Assembly (NCBI GenBank): GCA_900470285.1
Contig: UCAG01000001.1
Span: forward strand, 310,001-374,000
Source: Hyphomicrobiales bacterium
GTDB taxonomy: Bacteria; Pseudomonadota; Alphaproteobacteria; Rhizobiales; Rhizobiaceae
Direction of reading: 5' to 3'
Length of the DNA stretch: 64,000 nucleotides
The notes below the pieces were generated by a model. That model made no database searches, had not been told where the DNA came from, and was given only the letters and a program-made list of their open reading frames with translations. Shown here piece after piece: positions 7,452-16,359 of the stretch. Position numbers and translations under genes: made by a program. Each line of letters starts with the position of its first letter. Position 1 is the stretch's first letter.

Positions 7452-8537
7452 TTAATGATCGTCAGCAACCCCACGCCGCCAATAGGCAACCGCCATATGA
7501 TCATCGCGTTTCAGACCACAGTCTTTACGCCAGAAGCCGCGAATAGCTTTAAAAGCATCAAATTCACAGCCTGCCCATGCGAACAACCGACGGCCTTCGT
7601 TTTGCACCGGCATAGCCTGTTTTACCGCATCAATCAGCAGTGTTGTTGTACCGGCTTCCGCGCCGTTACGATGCAACCATTTCAGATCAAGCTGTGCCTG
7701 AGTTTCCAGTAGCTGCTCTTCCGCACTGTCGGCCACTTCAATACGGACAATGGCCGATGCCGTAGCCGGCAGTCTTTCCAGAATACGGGAAATAGCAGGT
7801 AAAGCTGTTTCGTCACCGATCAGGATAAAATCATCCCCCGCCGGCATATCCCCGCCCCCCGGGCCGGTCATACCGATAATATCACCGGTCTGCGCCTGCA
7901 TGGCCCATTCTGTTCCCGGTGCCTCAATCGTGCTGGGATGCACAACCATATCAATATCAACCCAGCCCTGCTCAACATCAATGGTCCGGATTGTATAGAC
8001 ACGGTTTTGCAGACGATGCTCACCATCCGGCCAGACCGGACGACCATCGGCACCAAGATGAGGCCATTTCGGTTTGAGCGGCGGTTTAGGCGGTAATATC
8101 AGGCGGATATGAAGCCCGCCACTGGCATAGCGCCCCAGATCATCGCCCTGCAATCTTATCCGGCGCATATGCGGCGTAATATTACGCACGGCAATGACCT
8201 TCATTTCGCGGAAAAACGGTGGCAGACTACCCTCGCCTGCGCCGTCGCCTTCCCAGCGAAAACTCAGAGCTTCGGCACCCGCATGGTGGACAATGCCTTC
8301 CGCGACAGCAAATTTCAGATAAGACAGATCGCTTTCATTAGCAGCCTCGGCAGTTACGGTAAAACGCTCATGTTCCAGCCTGAGTTTTGCCACACCCATC
8401 AGCAGCGGAATTATACCTTCATTCCCTGTGCGCCTCACAGCATAATGTTCGCCATAGACGCGCATCAAATTTTCGAAAATGGTTTCTGCCTGTGCGGAGG
8501 AAACTTCCGTTTGCGCAATAAATACAGGTTTATTCAT
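7452..8537 (-). CDS. Siderophore-interacting protein (DUF2218 + FAD domain)
   Basis: Cytoplasmic ferric-siderophore reductase-like flavoprotein, 361 residues. Residues about 10-95 match the DUF2218 type that often precedes such enzymes. The rest is a ViuB/SIP fold: a FAD-binding barrel (about 110-235, with RVYTIRTID as the flavin-binding RxYT motif and TGPGGGDMP) and an NAD(P)H-binding lobe (about 240-355, with ILIGDETALPAISRILE and the closing AGCEFDAFKAIRGFWR and YWRRG). Its role would be release of iron from imported siderophores. The ATG at 8537 has GGAGAG ahead of it. A perfect palindrome lies 60 bases upstream and could be an iron-responsive operator. The TonB receptor at 57-59 kb would suit the same pathway. 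Confidence 0.9.
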   Translation of the reverse strand: MNKPVFIAQTEVSSAQAETIFENLMRVYGEHYAVRRTGNEGIIPLLMGVAKLRLEHERFTVTAEAANESDLSYLKFAVAEGIVHHAGAEALSFRWEGDGAGEGSLPPFFREMKVIAVRNITPHMRRIRLQGDDLGRYASGGLHIRLILPPKPPLKPKWPHLGADGRPVWPDGEHRLQNRVYTIRTIDVEQGWVDIDMVVHPSTIEAPGTEWAMQAQTGDIIGMTGPGGGDMPAGDDFILIGDETALPAISRILERLPATASAIVRIEVADSAEEQLLETQAQLDLKWLHRNGAEAGTTTLLIDAVKQAMPVQNEGRRLFAWAGCEFDAFKAIRGFWRKDCGLKRDDHMAVAYWRRGVADDH

Positions 8538-8597
8538 AATCTCTCCTGCAGTCTCTGCCGGTTAAAACCGGCGGGTTGTCTGCAGCTAACACTCCAT

Positions 8598-8620
8598 AAT
8601 ATGAATTTTCAATTCATATT
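8598..8620 (-). promoter_or_regulatory. Palindromic operator candidate
   Basis: Perfect 10-bp inverted repeat AATATGAATT-TTC-AATTCATATT, 60-83 bases before the start of the siderophore-interacting protein gene, in an AT-rich promoter-like stretch. It has the size of a Fur-family or other dimeric repressor site, but it does not match a canonical Fur box closely. The regulator is unknown. Confidence 0.5.
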
Positions 8621-8660
8621 TTAATTTACAGCCATACTTGCTGCCCGTCTGAAAAAGCAA

Positions 8661-8688
8661 AAAGGCCGGATGTTTCCATCCGGCCTTT
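8661..8688 (-). terminator. Terminator of the gnnB-like gene
   Basis: A perfect 12-bp stem, AAAGGCCGGATG with CATCCGGCCTTT, and a TTTC loop, followed on the minus strand by TTTGC. It lies 30 bases after the aminotransferase stop codon. Confidence 0.85.
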
Positions 8689-8718
8689 AAGATCATAACT
8701 GAAAGCGGAAAATTCCGG

Positions 8719-9837
8719 TTACTTACCGTGGAACTCACGAATCGCAGTGATAACGCGCTCCTGATCTTCCTCGGAGAGGTAGGCATGCATCGGCAGGCTG
8801 AGAATGCGTGACGGCAGAGCTTCAGACACCGGCAGACCACCTGGTGCAACCGTGTAATGCTTATAAGCAGTCTGCAAATGCAGCGGCTTCACATAATAGA
8901 TAACCGAAGGAATACCCTTCGCCTGCAGATGGGCTTTCAGCTCATCACGGCGTTCGGTTTCAATCGAATACTGTGCCCATGCGGAACGGATACCGGCAGC
9001 CGGACGGGTTACCTTAACAATATCCCCCAGACCTTCTGCATAACGATTAGCAACCTTTTGACGGGTTTCCATTTCGTCTTCGAGAATGGCCATTTTTTCC
9101 AGCAGAACCGCAGCCTGAATTGTATCCAGACGGGAGTTCAGACCAATGCGCACATTGTCATACTGGGTTTCGCCTTTACCGTGGAAATGTATGGAGCGCA
9201 GAACATCGTTCAGCTCATCATCATTGGTAAAAATCGCACCACCATCGCCATAGCAGCCGAGCGGCTTGGCAGGGTAGAAACTGGTCGCACCGACATGACC
9301 GAAAGAACCGCACATGGCATTATCACGTTTACCGCCGATCGACTGGGCAGCATCGGAAATAACCTTGAGGCCTTCTTTATCAGCAATTGTCATAATGGCG
9401 CGGTAATCAGCAGGCAGACCGAACAGATCAACCGGAATGATCGCCTTTGGTGTCAGACGGCCTTCTTTGCGCACAGCATCAATTGCTGCCTGCAACTGTT
9501 CCACATTCATATTGTAGGTGTCTTCTTCGACATCCACAAAAACTGCTTCCGCACCAACCAGCGCCACCACTTCAGCGGTTGCTGCAAAGGTAAAGCTCGG
9601 GCAGAAAACTGCATCGCCGGGGCCGACGCCCATAGCCATCAGCGGCATCTGCAATGCGTCTGTACCATTGGCACAGGCCAGAACATGTTTTACGCCAACA
9701 TAATCGGCAAGCTGCTTCTCAAACTCAGCAACTTCAGGTCCGAGAATATACTTGCCTTCCGCGACCACTTTAAGAACAGCAGCGTTAAGACGGTCTTCAA
9801 TGCGAGCGCGCTGGCTCACAAGATCAATGAATTGCAT
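8719..9837 (-). CDS. gnnB: DegT/DnrJ sugar aminotransferase, GnnB-like
   Basis: PLP enzyme of the DegT/DnrJ/EryC1/StrS family, 372 residues. The internal-aldimine Lys is K191 in SFYPAKPLGCYGDGG. Other family marks are ACANGTDALQ (about 54-63, phosphate-binding), FTFAATAEV, the Asp-containing SDAAQS at 161-166, and NSRLDTIQAAVL. Paired with the sugar-nucleotide oxidoreductase just upstream, it most likely aminates the 3-keto form of UDP-GlcNAc to give UDP-GlcNAc3N, the precursor of the 2,3-diamino sugar in the lipid A of Brucella and relatives (GnnA/GnnB pathway). A role in another diamino sugar (WlbC/WbpE type) cannot be excluded. GGAG precedes the ATG. A 361-base gap with a decayed insert separates it from gnnA. 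Confidence 0.8.
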   Translation of the reverse strand: MQFIDLVSQRARIEDRLNAAVLKVVAEGKYILGPEVAEFEKQLADYVGVKHVLACANGTDALQMPLMAMGVGPGDAVFCPSFTFAATAEVVALVGAEAVFVDVEEDTYNMNVEQLQAAIDAVRKEGRLTPKAIIPVDLFGLPADYRAIMTIADKEGLKVISDAAQSIGGKRDNAMCGSFGHVGATSFYPAKPLGCYGDGGAIFTNDDELNDVLRSIHFHGKGETQYDNVRIGLNSRLDTIQAAVLLEKMAILEDEMETRQKVANRYAEGLGDIVKVTRPAAGIRSAWAQYSIETERRDELKAHLQAKGIPSVIYYVKPLHLQTAYKHYTVAPGGLPVSEALPSRILSLPMHAYLSEEDQERVITAIREFHGK

Positions 9838-9906
9838 GTCGGCTCCAATATCGATTGATCCGCATCATGCACGCGCGCACCCGCGAATCGAGTAGTATGT
9901 AGTCCC

Positions 9907-10092
9907 TCATAAGAGACTTCGCCATGGTGCATTCTTCACTGTTTGGCAAACAATGTAACACAGCTTGAAGCAATGGCAGAACATCGCGTCTCCCTTGTTC
10001 CGCACAGCAGTCGCGAAGACCGGCTCGCCGGTTCTTATACCAGAAAAGCCGCTCAATCGCGTTGTTTTATTCGTATCCTGCAGTCTGTCCAC
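9907..10092 (-). pseudogene. Possible IS5-type transposase remnant
   Basis: This gap between gnnA and gnnB (9838-10198) shows, on the minus strand, a reading NNAIERLFW in one frame. After a shift it continues in another as FATAVRNKGDAMFCHCFKLCYIV. Together these recall the C-terminal NxIERxF...RIATRYDKxxxxFL block of IS5-family transposases. Frame changes and stop codons make it non-functional. No terminal inverted repeats or target duplications were found. The call rests on motif memory alone. Confidence 0.3.
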
Positions 10093-10198
10093 ATGGATAC
10101 AGTCTGATTATCCCGTTTAGCCCCTCAGACTATGAGCCAATCTATCAGTACCGTCAGCATGACAAAGAGCCGGATATCTCAAATATCTGTGATTCCGG

Positions 10199-11158
10199 TT
10201 AGCGAACCGGATGGTTCACAGTGCCTTTGGTCAAAATCCGCAACACACTCACGGCCTCTGCGCCATTGGTGCGCGGTGTTTCACGCGTTTCAATGCAATG
10301 GATAAAATGTTCCAGCTCACGGGTCAGCGGCATGCCTTCCTGCACCGGCACATATTCCGGATCAGCCTTTGTGAATGCGATCTGCCCGTTTTCCTGCCAG
10401 ACTTTATGACGATACAGGGTCAGCTTGCGCTCCCACGGCTCAGCATCGTCAAAAACAGCCATCGCCTTGTCGCCGACAACAGCAAGACGGCGATCCATGA
10501 TCGGGTTCAGGCGTGAAGCGAACAGATGGCTGCGGATACCATCAGGGAATTCCATATGCAGATGAGCAAAATCGCTCAAATGATCAATCATTGCCGCACC
10601 TTCACCACGTACTGCAGAAGGTTCAGAGCCGGTCAGCGCCAGAATCATCGACAGATCATGCGGCGCAAGATCCCACAGCGCATCATTCTGGCCATGGAAC
10701 TTGCCAAGACCAATACGATGCGCCTGAATATAACCGATTTTGCCCAGCTCGCCGCTTTGTGCCAGTTCCAGCAGTTTCTCAAATGCCGGATGGAAACGCA
10801 GAATATGGCCAACCATAAAGATACGGCCATGTTTCTCAGCCGCGTGTACTGCGGCCTCGCCATCAGCAACAGTCAGAGCGATCGGCTTTTCAATCAGAAC
10901 ATCCTTGCCATGTTCAACTGCGCGGATAGCGTATTGCGCATGAAACTGCGCAGGCAGCGCCATAACAATTGCGTCGATATCTTTTGAAACAAAAAGATCA
11001 TCAACACTGATTTGCGCCACATCATAATCCGCAGCAAATTTTGCGGAGCGCGCCGGATCAATGTCACTGACAGCAACGAGTGCGCCCAGACCTTTAAGAG
11101 TACGGATATGATTGTTGCCCCAATAGCCACAACCGAGAACTGCGATACGCGGTGCCAT
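10199..11158 (-). CDS. gnnA: Gfo/Idh/MocA sugar-nucleotide oxidoreductase, GnnA-like
   Basis: NAD-dependent dehydrogenase, 319 residues. The Rossmann fold at the N-terminus carries GCGYWGNNHIRTL (9-21). The family motif EKPIAL is at about 94-99, and the catalytic region FMVGHILRFHPAF and WDLAPHDLSMIL follow. It most resembles WlbA/GnnA enzymes, which oxidise the 3-OH of a UDP-N-acetylhexosamine. With the aminotransferase downstream it would make UDP-2,3-diaminoglucose for LpxA and lipid A; that substrate is inferred from the pair and from lipid A chemistry in Brucellaceae. The start at 11158 has AGGA six bases ahead. No lpx gene is adjacent. Confidence 0.8.
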   Translation of the reverse strand: MAPRIAVLGCGYWGNNHIRTLKGLGALVAVSDIDPARSAKFAADYDVAQISVDDLFVSKDIDAIVMALPAQFHAQYAIRAVEHGKDVLIEKPIALTVADGEAAVHAAEKHGRIFMVGHILRFHPAFEKLLELAQSGELGKIGYIQAHRIGLGKFHGQNDALWDLAPHDLSMILALTGSEPSAVRGEGAAMIDHLSDFAHLHMEFPDGIRSHLFASRLNPIMDRRLAVVGDKAMAVFDDAEPWERKLTLYRHKVWQENGQIAFTKADPEYVPVQEGMPLTRELEHFIHCIETRETPRTNGAEAVSVLRILTKGTVNHPVR

Positions 11159-11237
11159 ATTTTCCTGCCTTTGCTTGTTGAAAACTCAATAACTTTGCAA
11201 AAGTTGGATTTCAATACCGATTAATGCATAACAGTGC

Positions 11238-11266
11238 TTGACAGCTATGCGTATACCGACTTATAC
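11238..11266 (+). promoter_or_regulatory. Sigma70-type promoter of tRNA-Met
   Basis: TTGACA (11238-11243), a 17-base spacer and TTATAC (11261-11266) make a near-consensus housekeeping promoter 63 bases before the tRNA. The bases right after the -10 box are GACCCCC, a GC-rich discriminator typical of stable-RNA promoters under stringent control. Confidence 0.75.
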
Positions 11267-11329
11267 GACCCCCGTTCCCAACGAGAACATTGCTTCGCGA
11301 AGCAGCTGAAAAGCTCTGAAGCATCGTGG

Positions 11330-11406
11330 GGCGGAGTAGCTCAGTAGGTTAGAGCAGAGGAATCATAATCCTTGTGTCGGCGGTTCGAATCCGTCCTCCG
11401 CTACCA
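11330..11406 (+). tRNA. tRNA-Met (CAT)
   Basis: A complete 77-nt cloverleaf with encoded CCA. The acceptor stem GGCGGAG/CTCCGCT has a G-U first pair, the D-loop starts AGCTCAGTAGGTTAGAGC, the anticodon loop ATCATAA gives CAT, and the T-loop is GGTTCGAATCC. The sequence is like elongator tRNA-Met of Brucella. The anticodon alone would also fit a tRNA-Ile2 whose C34 is changed to lysidine. It stands alone with its own promoter. Confidence 0.95.
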
Positions 11407-12027
11407 ACAAATTTTACAATAAAATTAATGATTTAGATAATCGGTAAATTTCGATATCAATATACTTTGTCTAAAGTCAGATATCACATCAACTCCACAC
11501 CGGTCTTAAATCTGTTTACAAGCCCAGATGCAGCCTCAATTGTTTTAAGGTGCCGAGATCTGAAATCTCGCTTCAGACTTACACAATCTTTTGACGCACA
11601 CCACACCAGCAAAAAGCAGCCCTTAATAAGGACAGCTCCTCGTTGTTACGTGACTCACCCGAAGTATTTTTAGCACAACCGGATGTGCAGAAGCTTGTAG
11701 TAAGTAGGGCAAAGCAAAATTCTATGACTGTGATACAGGGAGAGATTCCGTTGATCATATGCAAAACGGATAGTTTTCCTGATGTCTGCCCGCGTTCAAA
11801 TGACGATTTTTCCTGTCTTCAATCTTCTTCATCCAACCATGCAGCATATGCTGAAAGTGCGCGGGATAAATTAACAGGCGAACACACGTAATATGTAAAC
11901 TACCGGCATCGAACCACGTAACATGCGTTTTGCAGGCAGGCATCCGTTCGGGACGAACGGCTGCCCCAGGCGGAATGCGTATAAAAGACGTGATTTTTAC
12001 TGATACAGAGAGTTCAAAAGTATTTTG
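11407..12027. other. Gene-free stretch after the tRNA
   Basis: 621 bases between tRNA-Met and the end of the acvB/virJ gene. Short open frames exist on both strands, but none has a Shine-Dalgarno, recognisable domain or sensible protein composition. It holds a small hairpin CCGTTC-GGGAC-GAACGG at 11944-11960. The 3' part of the tRNA is not repeated within the window, so there is no sign of an island bounded by att sites, though AT-rich filler next to a tRNA can be the scar of an old insertion. Confidence 0.45.
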
Positions 12028-13425
12028 TTACTTAGCCCCTGCTGCAAGCTTCTGCATTTTCTGCAACAGCGCTTGTGCAAGTGTCTCATAATCCCCGTCA
12101 AAATGATGCCCGCCGCTGATTTTCATAATATCTGCGCCTTTTAAAGCATCGGCAGTACAAGCCGTATCCTCCTCATCTTCACCATAGACACAAACGACAC
12201 GATCCTGCGGCATGGAAAGAATGGCCGGCAGAGTTTTCTGTTCCCCTTCAAAACCGAGCCATCCCTGAACGGAAACCTGAAAAGATGTTGTGGTTGAGGC
12301 CCCCAGCAAGGCCACCATTCTGATCCGGCTTTGCAGTGCCGGATCAAGATATTTCCACGCGAAAGGGAATGTATCTGCACCGAATGAATAGCCCAGAACC
12401 GCTACAGGCAGCTTTCCGCCAGGATCCGCTTTCTTCAATAAGGCAGCCGTATCGCGGGCAATGTCCTCGGGCTTACGTTCACTCCAGAAATAACGCAGAG
12501 AATCCACACCGATCACATGTACACCCTGCGTCTGCAACCACTCTCCGATCGATTTATCAATATCGCGCCAGCCGCCGTCTCCGGAATAAAAAACCGCCAC
12601 ATATTTTGCCTTGCCCCCATGTGCGGGCAGATCAACAATCGGCATAGCCGCACTTTGAGCGTCCTGTCCGGCCATTGAAAATACCTCATCAGCCGCCATA
12701 CGAAGGCGCTGATCCGGATCAGGTACATTTTGTAATATCGCAATATTCTGTTCGCGTGCGGTTTCCGGTTGGTTGGCTTGCAAACCGCCCGCAGCAACAA
12801 GCAAAGCAGAAACCGGTAGTTCCTTACCGTATTCATAAATAAAACCACCGTCAGATGCTTTGCCGGCCTGCGCCTGCTCGGTGCAGGATGGCAGACGGGT
12901 GCTGGCAGGCACAGGATCAATTCCGACTGCACCGGCGATTGTAGCATCGGGTGAATCAGCAGCAGCAGCATAAGCAATCGTTGCCCCCTGCCCGACACCT
13001 GTTACAACCGGATGAAAATAAACATTCAGATCCAGTGCACGCAAAGCCTCTTTAGTGATCGCTTCAAAATCTGAATCAAGATAATTACACTCGCCATCCT
13101 CTTTATTGAGTGCTGCACGCCATTGCCGGAGATCAACCGGCAAGACAATCAGATTCCGTGCCAGCAGCGCATCGGCAAAACGGCGCTCACGATCGCCGCC
13201 TCCGTTAAGATCGCTGATAATAATCGCCAGCCCCGCCGGATCGCCCCTCGGCACATAAACAGGAATCTCTGACAAGCGTTCGGCAGTGACATATGTTACC
13301 GGCTTGTCCGAAACTGTCAGACCTGCCCAAAAACGAAGCACTTTGCCCGGGTGCATAGCAAAATAGGTGCCCGCAGCAATCAGCACCAGCAATCCGAAGA
13401 GTACCAAAAGCCGTTTCGCTTTCAT
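12028..13425 (-). CDS. acvB: AcvB/VirJ family lysyl-phosphatidylglycerol hydrolase
   Basis: Periplasmic alpha/beta-hydrolase-like protein, 465 residues with an N-terminal membrane/signal segment (residues 5-23). It has two VirJ-type halves. The first (about 60-230) holds only the degenerate elbow GVGQGA. The second (about 265-460) has the true nucleophile elbow GYSFGAD and a closing GGHHFDGDY with a candidate catalytic His. In Agrobacterium, AcvB removes lysine from lysyl-phosphatidylglycerol and is needed for virulence; in Rhizobium the homologue (AtvA) gives acid tolerance. The gene overlaps the upstream lpiA/mprF by four bases (ATGA), so synthesis, flipping and hydrolysis of the lipid are translated together. 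Confidence 0.9.
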   Translation of the reverse strand: MKAKRLLVLFGLLVLIAAGTYFAMHPGKVLRFWAGLTVSDKPVTYVTAERLSEIPVYVPRGDPAGLAIIISDLNGGGDRERRFADALLARNLIVLPVDLRQWRAALNKEDGECNYLDSDFEAITKEALRALDLNVYFHPVVTGVGQGATIAYAAAADSPDATIAGAVGIDPVPASTRLPSCTEQAQAGKASDGGFIYEYGKELPVSALLVAAGGLQANQPETAREQNIAILQNVPDPDQRLRMAADEVFSMAGQDAQSAAMPIVDLPAHGGKAKYVAVFYSGDGGWRDIDKSIGEWLQTQGVHVIGVDSLRYFWSERKPEDIARDTAALLKKADPGGKLPVAVLGYSFGADTFPFAWKYLDPALQSRIRMVALLGASTTTSFQVSVQGWLGFEGEQKTLPAILSMPQDRVVCVYGEDEEDTACTADALKGADIMKISGGHHFDGDYETLAQALLQKMQKLAAGAK

Positions 13426-16067
13426 TTGCGTATAAACTCCAGCGGACTGCCGTTAATCAGCTTCGTAACGTCCAGAAGCGCACGCGGTGTTTCAAAACCA
13501 CCGGGACAAACCATGTAATGCGGTGTCCAGACAGGTTCGAATTTTTCCTTAAAGGCCTTCAACCCGTCAAAATGATAAAGATCGGCGCCACGTCTGTAGA
13601 TAAAAGACCCAAACCGGTTCCAGCGGGAAGCAAGCCTGCTGCCACTTAAACCTGCCAGAGGTGCTGCTCCGAGATTAAACCATTTATACCCCTGCTCTTT
13701 GCTATAGATCAGCAATTTGGCAAAGAGCGCATCCATCAGTAATTTATGCGCATTGGGCATATAGCGCATCAGATCTACTGTAATTTCGTATAGATCACCA
13801 CCGCGCCACAAATTGGCAAAAGCAACGATTTCCCCATCCTGTCTGAGAACAGCCAGATCAAACCGCTTGAGGTAATCTTCATCAAAATAACCGAGTGAGA
13901 AGCCCTTTTCACTGCCGGATTTAAAATCCAGCCACGCATCAGAAATTTCGCGCAAGCGTGGCAAGAGAGGCGGCACATCTGCCGCAGAAATAATTTCAAA
14001 AACCAGCCCGTCTTTACTGACTTTACGGTCAGCGTAGCGAAAAGGTTGGCGCCGCGAACCCTCAAGAGAGAAATCCGCCAGTTCCACCCGCGCCACTTCA
14101 CCAAGTTTAAGTGCAACAAGTCCCATATCAAGAAATAACGGCAGACTTTGCGGCCCCACTCCGTAAAACACAGTCCGTAATGCCTGCTGATCTGCCAAAG
14201 CATGAAATGACCATGCCAGTTCTTTTGCTGTGGAGACCTGGCCAACCGGTTCCCCCAATGCAATGAGACTACCGCCAGATTGCGCATACATGATGAAAGC
14301 AGTGTCATCAGGAGCAAGGAGAAACTGTTTATCCCCCACCATGGCAAGAGCCGCATCCGTATGCGGACAGGCTGAAACCAAAGTGGGCACAGCATCAGGA
14401 ATATCATAATTGATATTTTGTCTGCGCTGGCTATGACGGTTGATTAATGTATGCAGACCAAAAGCAGCAACAACAGCAAAAACCAGTACCGTGGCGCGCA
14501 AAAACCGTGGCGCATTACTATTCCACGCAAAATCCCACCAAAGGTCGCTGGAATATTCGACATGACGGTACACAAAGAAACCAAGCCATGTAGAAACCAG
14601 CAGCGTTGTGCCGACAGTTACAATCCAATGCCAGCTTAGTTCAAAATTACCTGAGATCGGGCGGCGATAAAATGAAGCGCGAAACTCCCAGAGCACCACA
14701 GAAAAAAGGCAAAGCGTAACGGCCTCTTCCCAATCCAACCCTTTCGAAAGAGAAAAAACCGCACCACTCAGGAGCAACAACAGTGCTGCCAGCCATGCAC
14801 GCTCCAGACGTTTTGCCAGCCCCCGCGCAACAATCAGCAATGCAACCCCGACCAGACTTGCGGCCAGATGGGACATCTCAACCAGAAATTCCGGTACAAT
14901 GTCGGATAGTAATTCCACACGATACCGCTTATCCGGCGTGGCTCCGGAAATCAGCAGGATAACCCCGCCCAGAAAAATAATGCTGGCGGTCAGTCCCGGT
15001 ATCAGCGGCTCAACCAGACGTTTGGCAAGTCGCGCCTGTTTGCCGAGCATATGGCGGCGGCGCATGATTTCCCAGAATAACAAACCGGCAGCTGCCGTCA
15101 CCAATGGCAAGACCGTATAGATAACACGATAGGCAAGTAAGCCTGCGATGGCCTCCGGATTGCCGCCAAGGCCAAGACCGGCAATGATTGTTGCCTCAAA
15201 AGCCCCGATCCCGCCCGGTGCATGACTGGCAATGCCCAGCACAACCGCAATCACATAGACAATAGCAAAAACCGCAAAACTTGGTACAGCACCATCCGGC
15301 ATCAGCACATAAAGCGTAGCGGCTGCGGCACCCACATCCACCAGACCGGCAAATATCTGAACCGTAGCGCCTTTGGAATCCGGCAAGCGCAGGCTGAAAG
15401 TGCCAATCCTGATATGGCGTTCACTGTGTGACAACCAGTAAATAAGCCAGCCGACAGTACCCAGAATGACAAGTCCGGCAACAATATCAATACGACTGTC
15501 AAAAGCGGACAACCAGGGCACATCCTGAGGATCAATTAACAGTGCCGCGCCAACCATGATAATCAGGGCGAACCAGATAGCAAACCATGATGTACCGACT
15601 ATTTTTCCTATATCGGCAAGGCTGATACCTTCCGCCGCATAAATACGATAACGTAATGCACCACCGGTAAGCAGTGAAAAACCAAGTGCATTAGAGATTG
15701 CATAGCCTGCCGCACCCGCAATTGCTGCAAGACGTTTTGGAATCTGCCCCGGAGCAATCGTCTCAACTGCAACCACATCATACAGTGCAACAGCCGCATA
15801 GCTGAGCATTGTGAAAAATACAGCAAGGCTGATTGTTTGCCACGAAATCGTATGAAACGCAGCCATTGTCTGTGAACGAGACGTATTCTGCAGCATATTT
15901 TCCAAGACATAGATTGCCAGCAGAACGACAACAAAGCCGGCAACAGGAAAGAAAAAATGCTGATAACGCTTTATCAGATCAAAGCGTCGGGATGACCGCG
16001 CAGTCCCATCAGGATGCAGTGTGGTTTCGGACTGTGCGTGTTGTTTTTTATCATTCGAAGCCGTCAT
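13422..16067 (-). CDS. lpiA: Lysyl-phosphatidylglycerol synthase/flippase LpiA (MprF)
   Basis: Integral membrane enzyme of 881 residues that transfers lysine from Lys-tRNA to phosphatidylglycerol and moves the product across the membrane, lowering surface negative charge. The N-terminal half (about 35-525) has some 12-14 membrane segments with the flippase block [18 protein letters not shown]. The C-terminal DUF2156 synthase domain (about 545-875) contains [17 protein letters not shown]-type sequence near 590, [10 protein letters not shown] and [11 protein letters not shown] near 810. In Rhizobium and Sinorhizobium, lpiA is induced by acid. It is the first gene of the lpiA-acvB operon. The start lacks a strong Shine-Dalgarno (AGGCAG, 10 bases ahead). 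Confidence 0.93.
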   Translation of the reverse strand: MTASNDKKQHAQSETTLHPDGTARSSRRFDLIKRYQHFFFPVAGFVVVLLAIYVLENMLQNTSRSQTMAAFHTISWQTISLAVFFTMLSYAAVALYDVVAVETIAPGQIPKRLAAIAGAAGYAISNALGFSLLTGGALRYRIYAAEGISLADIGKIVGTSWFAIWFALIIMVGAALLIDPQDVPWLSAFDSRIDIVAGLVILGTVGWLIYWLSHSERHIRIGTFSLRLPDSKGATVQIFAGLVDVGAAAATLYVLMPDGAVPSFAVFAIVYVIAVVLGIASHAPGGIGAFEATIIAGLGLGGNPEAIAGLLAYRVIYTVLPLVTAAAGLLFWEIMRRRHMLGKQARLAKRLVEPLIPGLTASIIFLGGVILLISGATPDKRYRVELLSDIVPEFLVEMSHLAASLVGVALLIVARGLAKRLERAWLAALLLLLSGAVFSLSKGLDWEEAVTLCLFSVVLWEFRASFYRRPISGNFELSWHWIVTVGTTLLVSTWLGFFVYRHVEYSSDLWWDFAWNSNAPRFLRATVLVFAVVAAFGLHTLINRHSQRRQNINYDIPDAVPTLVSACPHTDAALAMVGDKQFLLAPDDTAFIMYAQSGGSLIALGEPVGQVSTAKELAWSFHALADQQALRTVFYGVGPQSLPLFLDMGLVALKLGEVARVELADFSLEGSRRQPFRYADRKVSKDGLVFEIISAADVPPLLPRLREISDAWLDFKSGSEKGFSLGYFDEDYLKRFDLAVLRQDGEIVAFANLWRGGDLYEITVDLMRYMPNAHKLLMDALFAKLLIYSKEQGYKWFNLGAAPLAGLSGSRLASRWNRFGSFIYRRGADLYHFDGLKAFKEKFEPVWTPHYMVCPGGFETPRALLDVTKLINGSPLEFIRK

Positions 16068-16263
16068 TTATCACTGCCTGCGCCATGAGAACGGGCGGAT
16101 ATTACGGCTCAGATTATGATAAATTTGTGGTGAAGTTTTAACGCCGGCTAAACTGCGGAATACTCTCAGGACCAGGACAATCCGGAGCTGAATTTTTTCA
16201 GACTTTGACCACCAAAATCTCATTCCCAAAAAACTGCCCCGTAAAAATAGCGGCCATAAACAA

Positions 16264-16294
16264 AAAAACCGGTACCGGAACATATGTCCGGCAC
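16264..16294 (-). terminator. Terminator of the HlyD-type operon
   Basis: An imperfect stem GGTGCCGGAC/GTTCCGGTACC around ATAT, followed on the minus strand by a run of seven T. It lies about 65 bases beyond the adaptor's stop codon. Confidence 0.7.
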
Positions 16295-16359
16295 CGATCC
16301 TTTATTTGGACTGATCCGTCATTTTCATCTGCAAATTTACAGAAGCAAATGATATGGCC

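Noticed and set aside
8857-9858. Plus-strand frame of 333 codons opposite gnnB
   Set aside because: No recognisable domain; gnnB shows the PLP Lys and all family motifs on the other strand.
11643-11891. Plus-strand 82-residue frame in the stretch after tRNA-Met
   Set aside because: No Shine-Dalgarno, no domain, and codon use unlike neighbouring genes; treated as chance.
11330-12027. Genomic island inserted at tRNA-Met
   Set aside because: No copy of the tRNA 3' end downstream, no integrase and no mobility genes; the region is short and empty.
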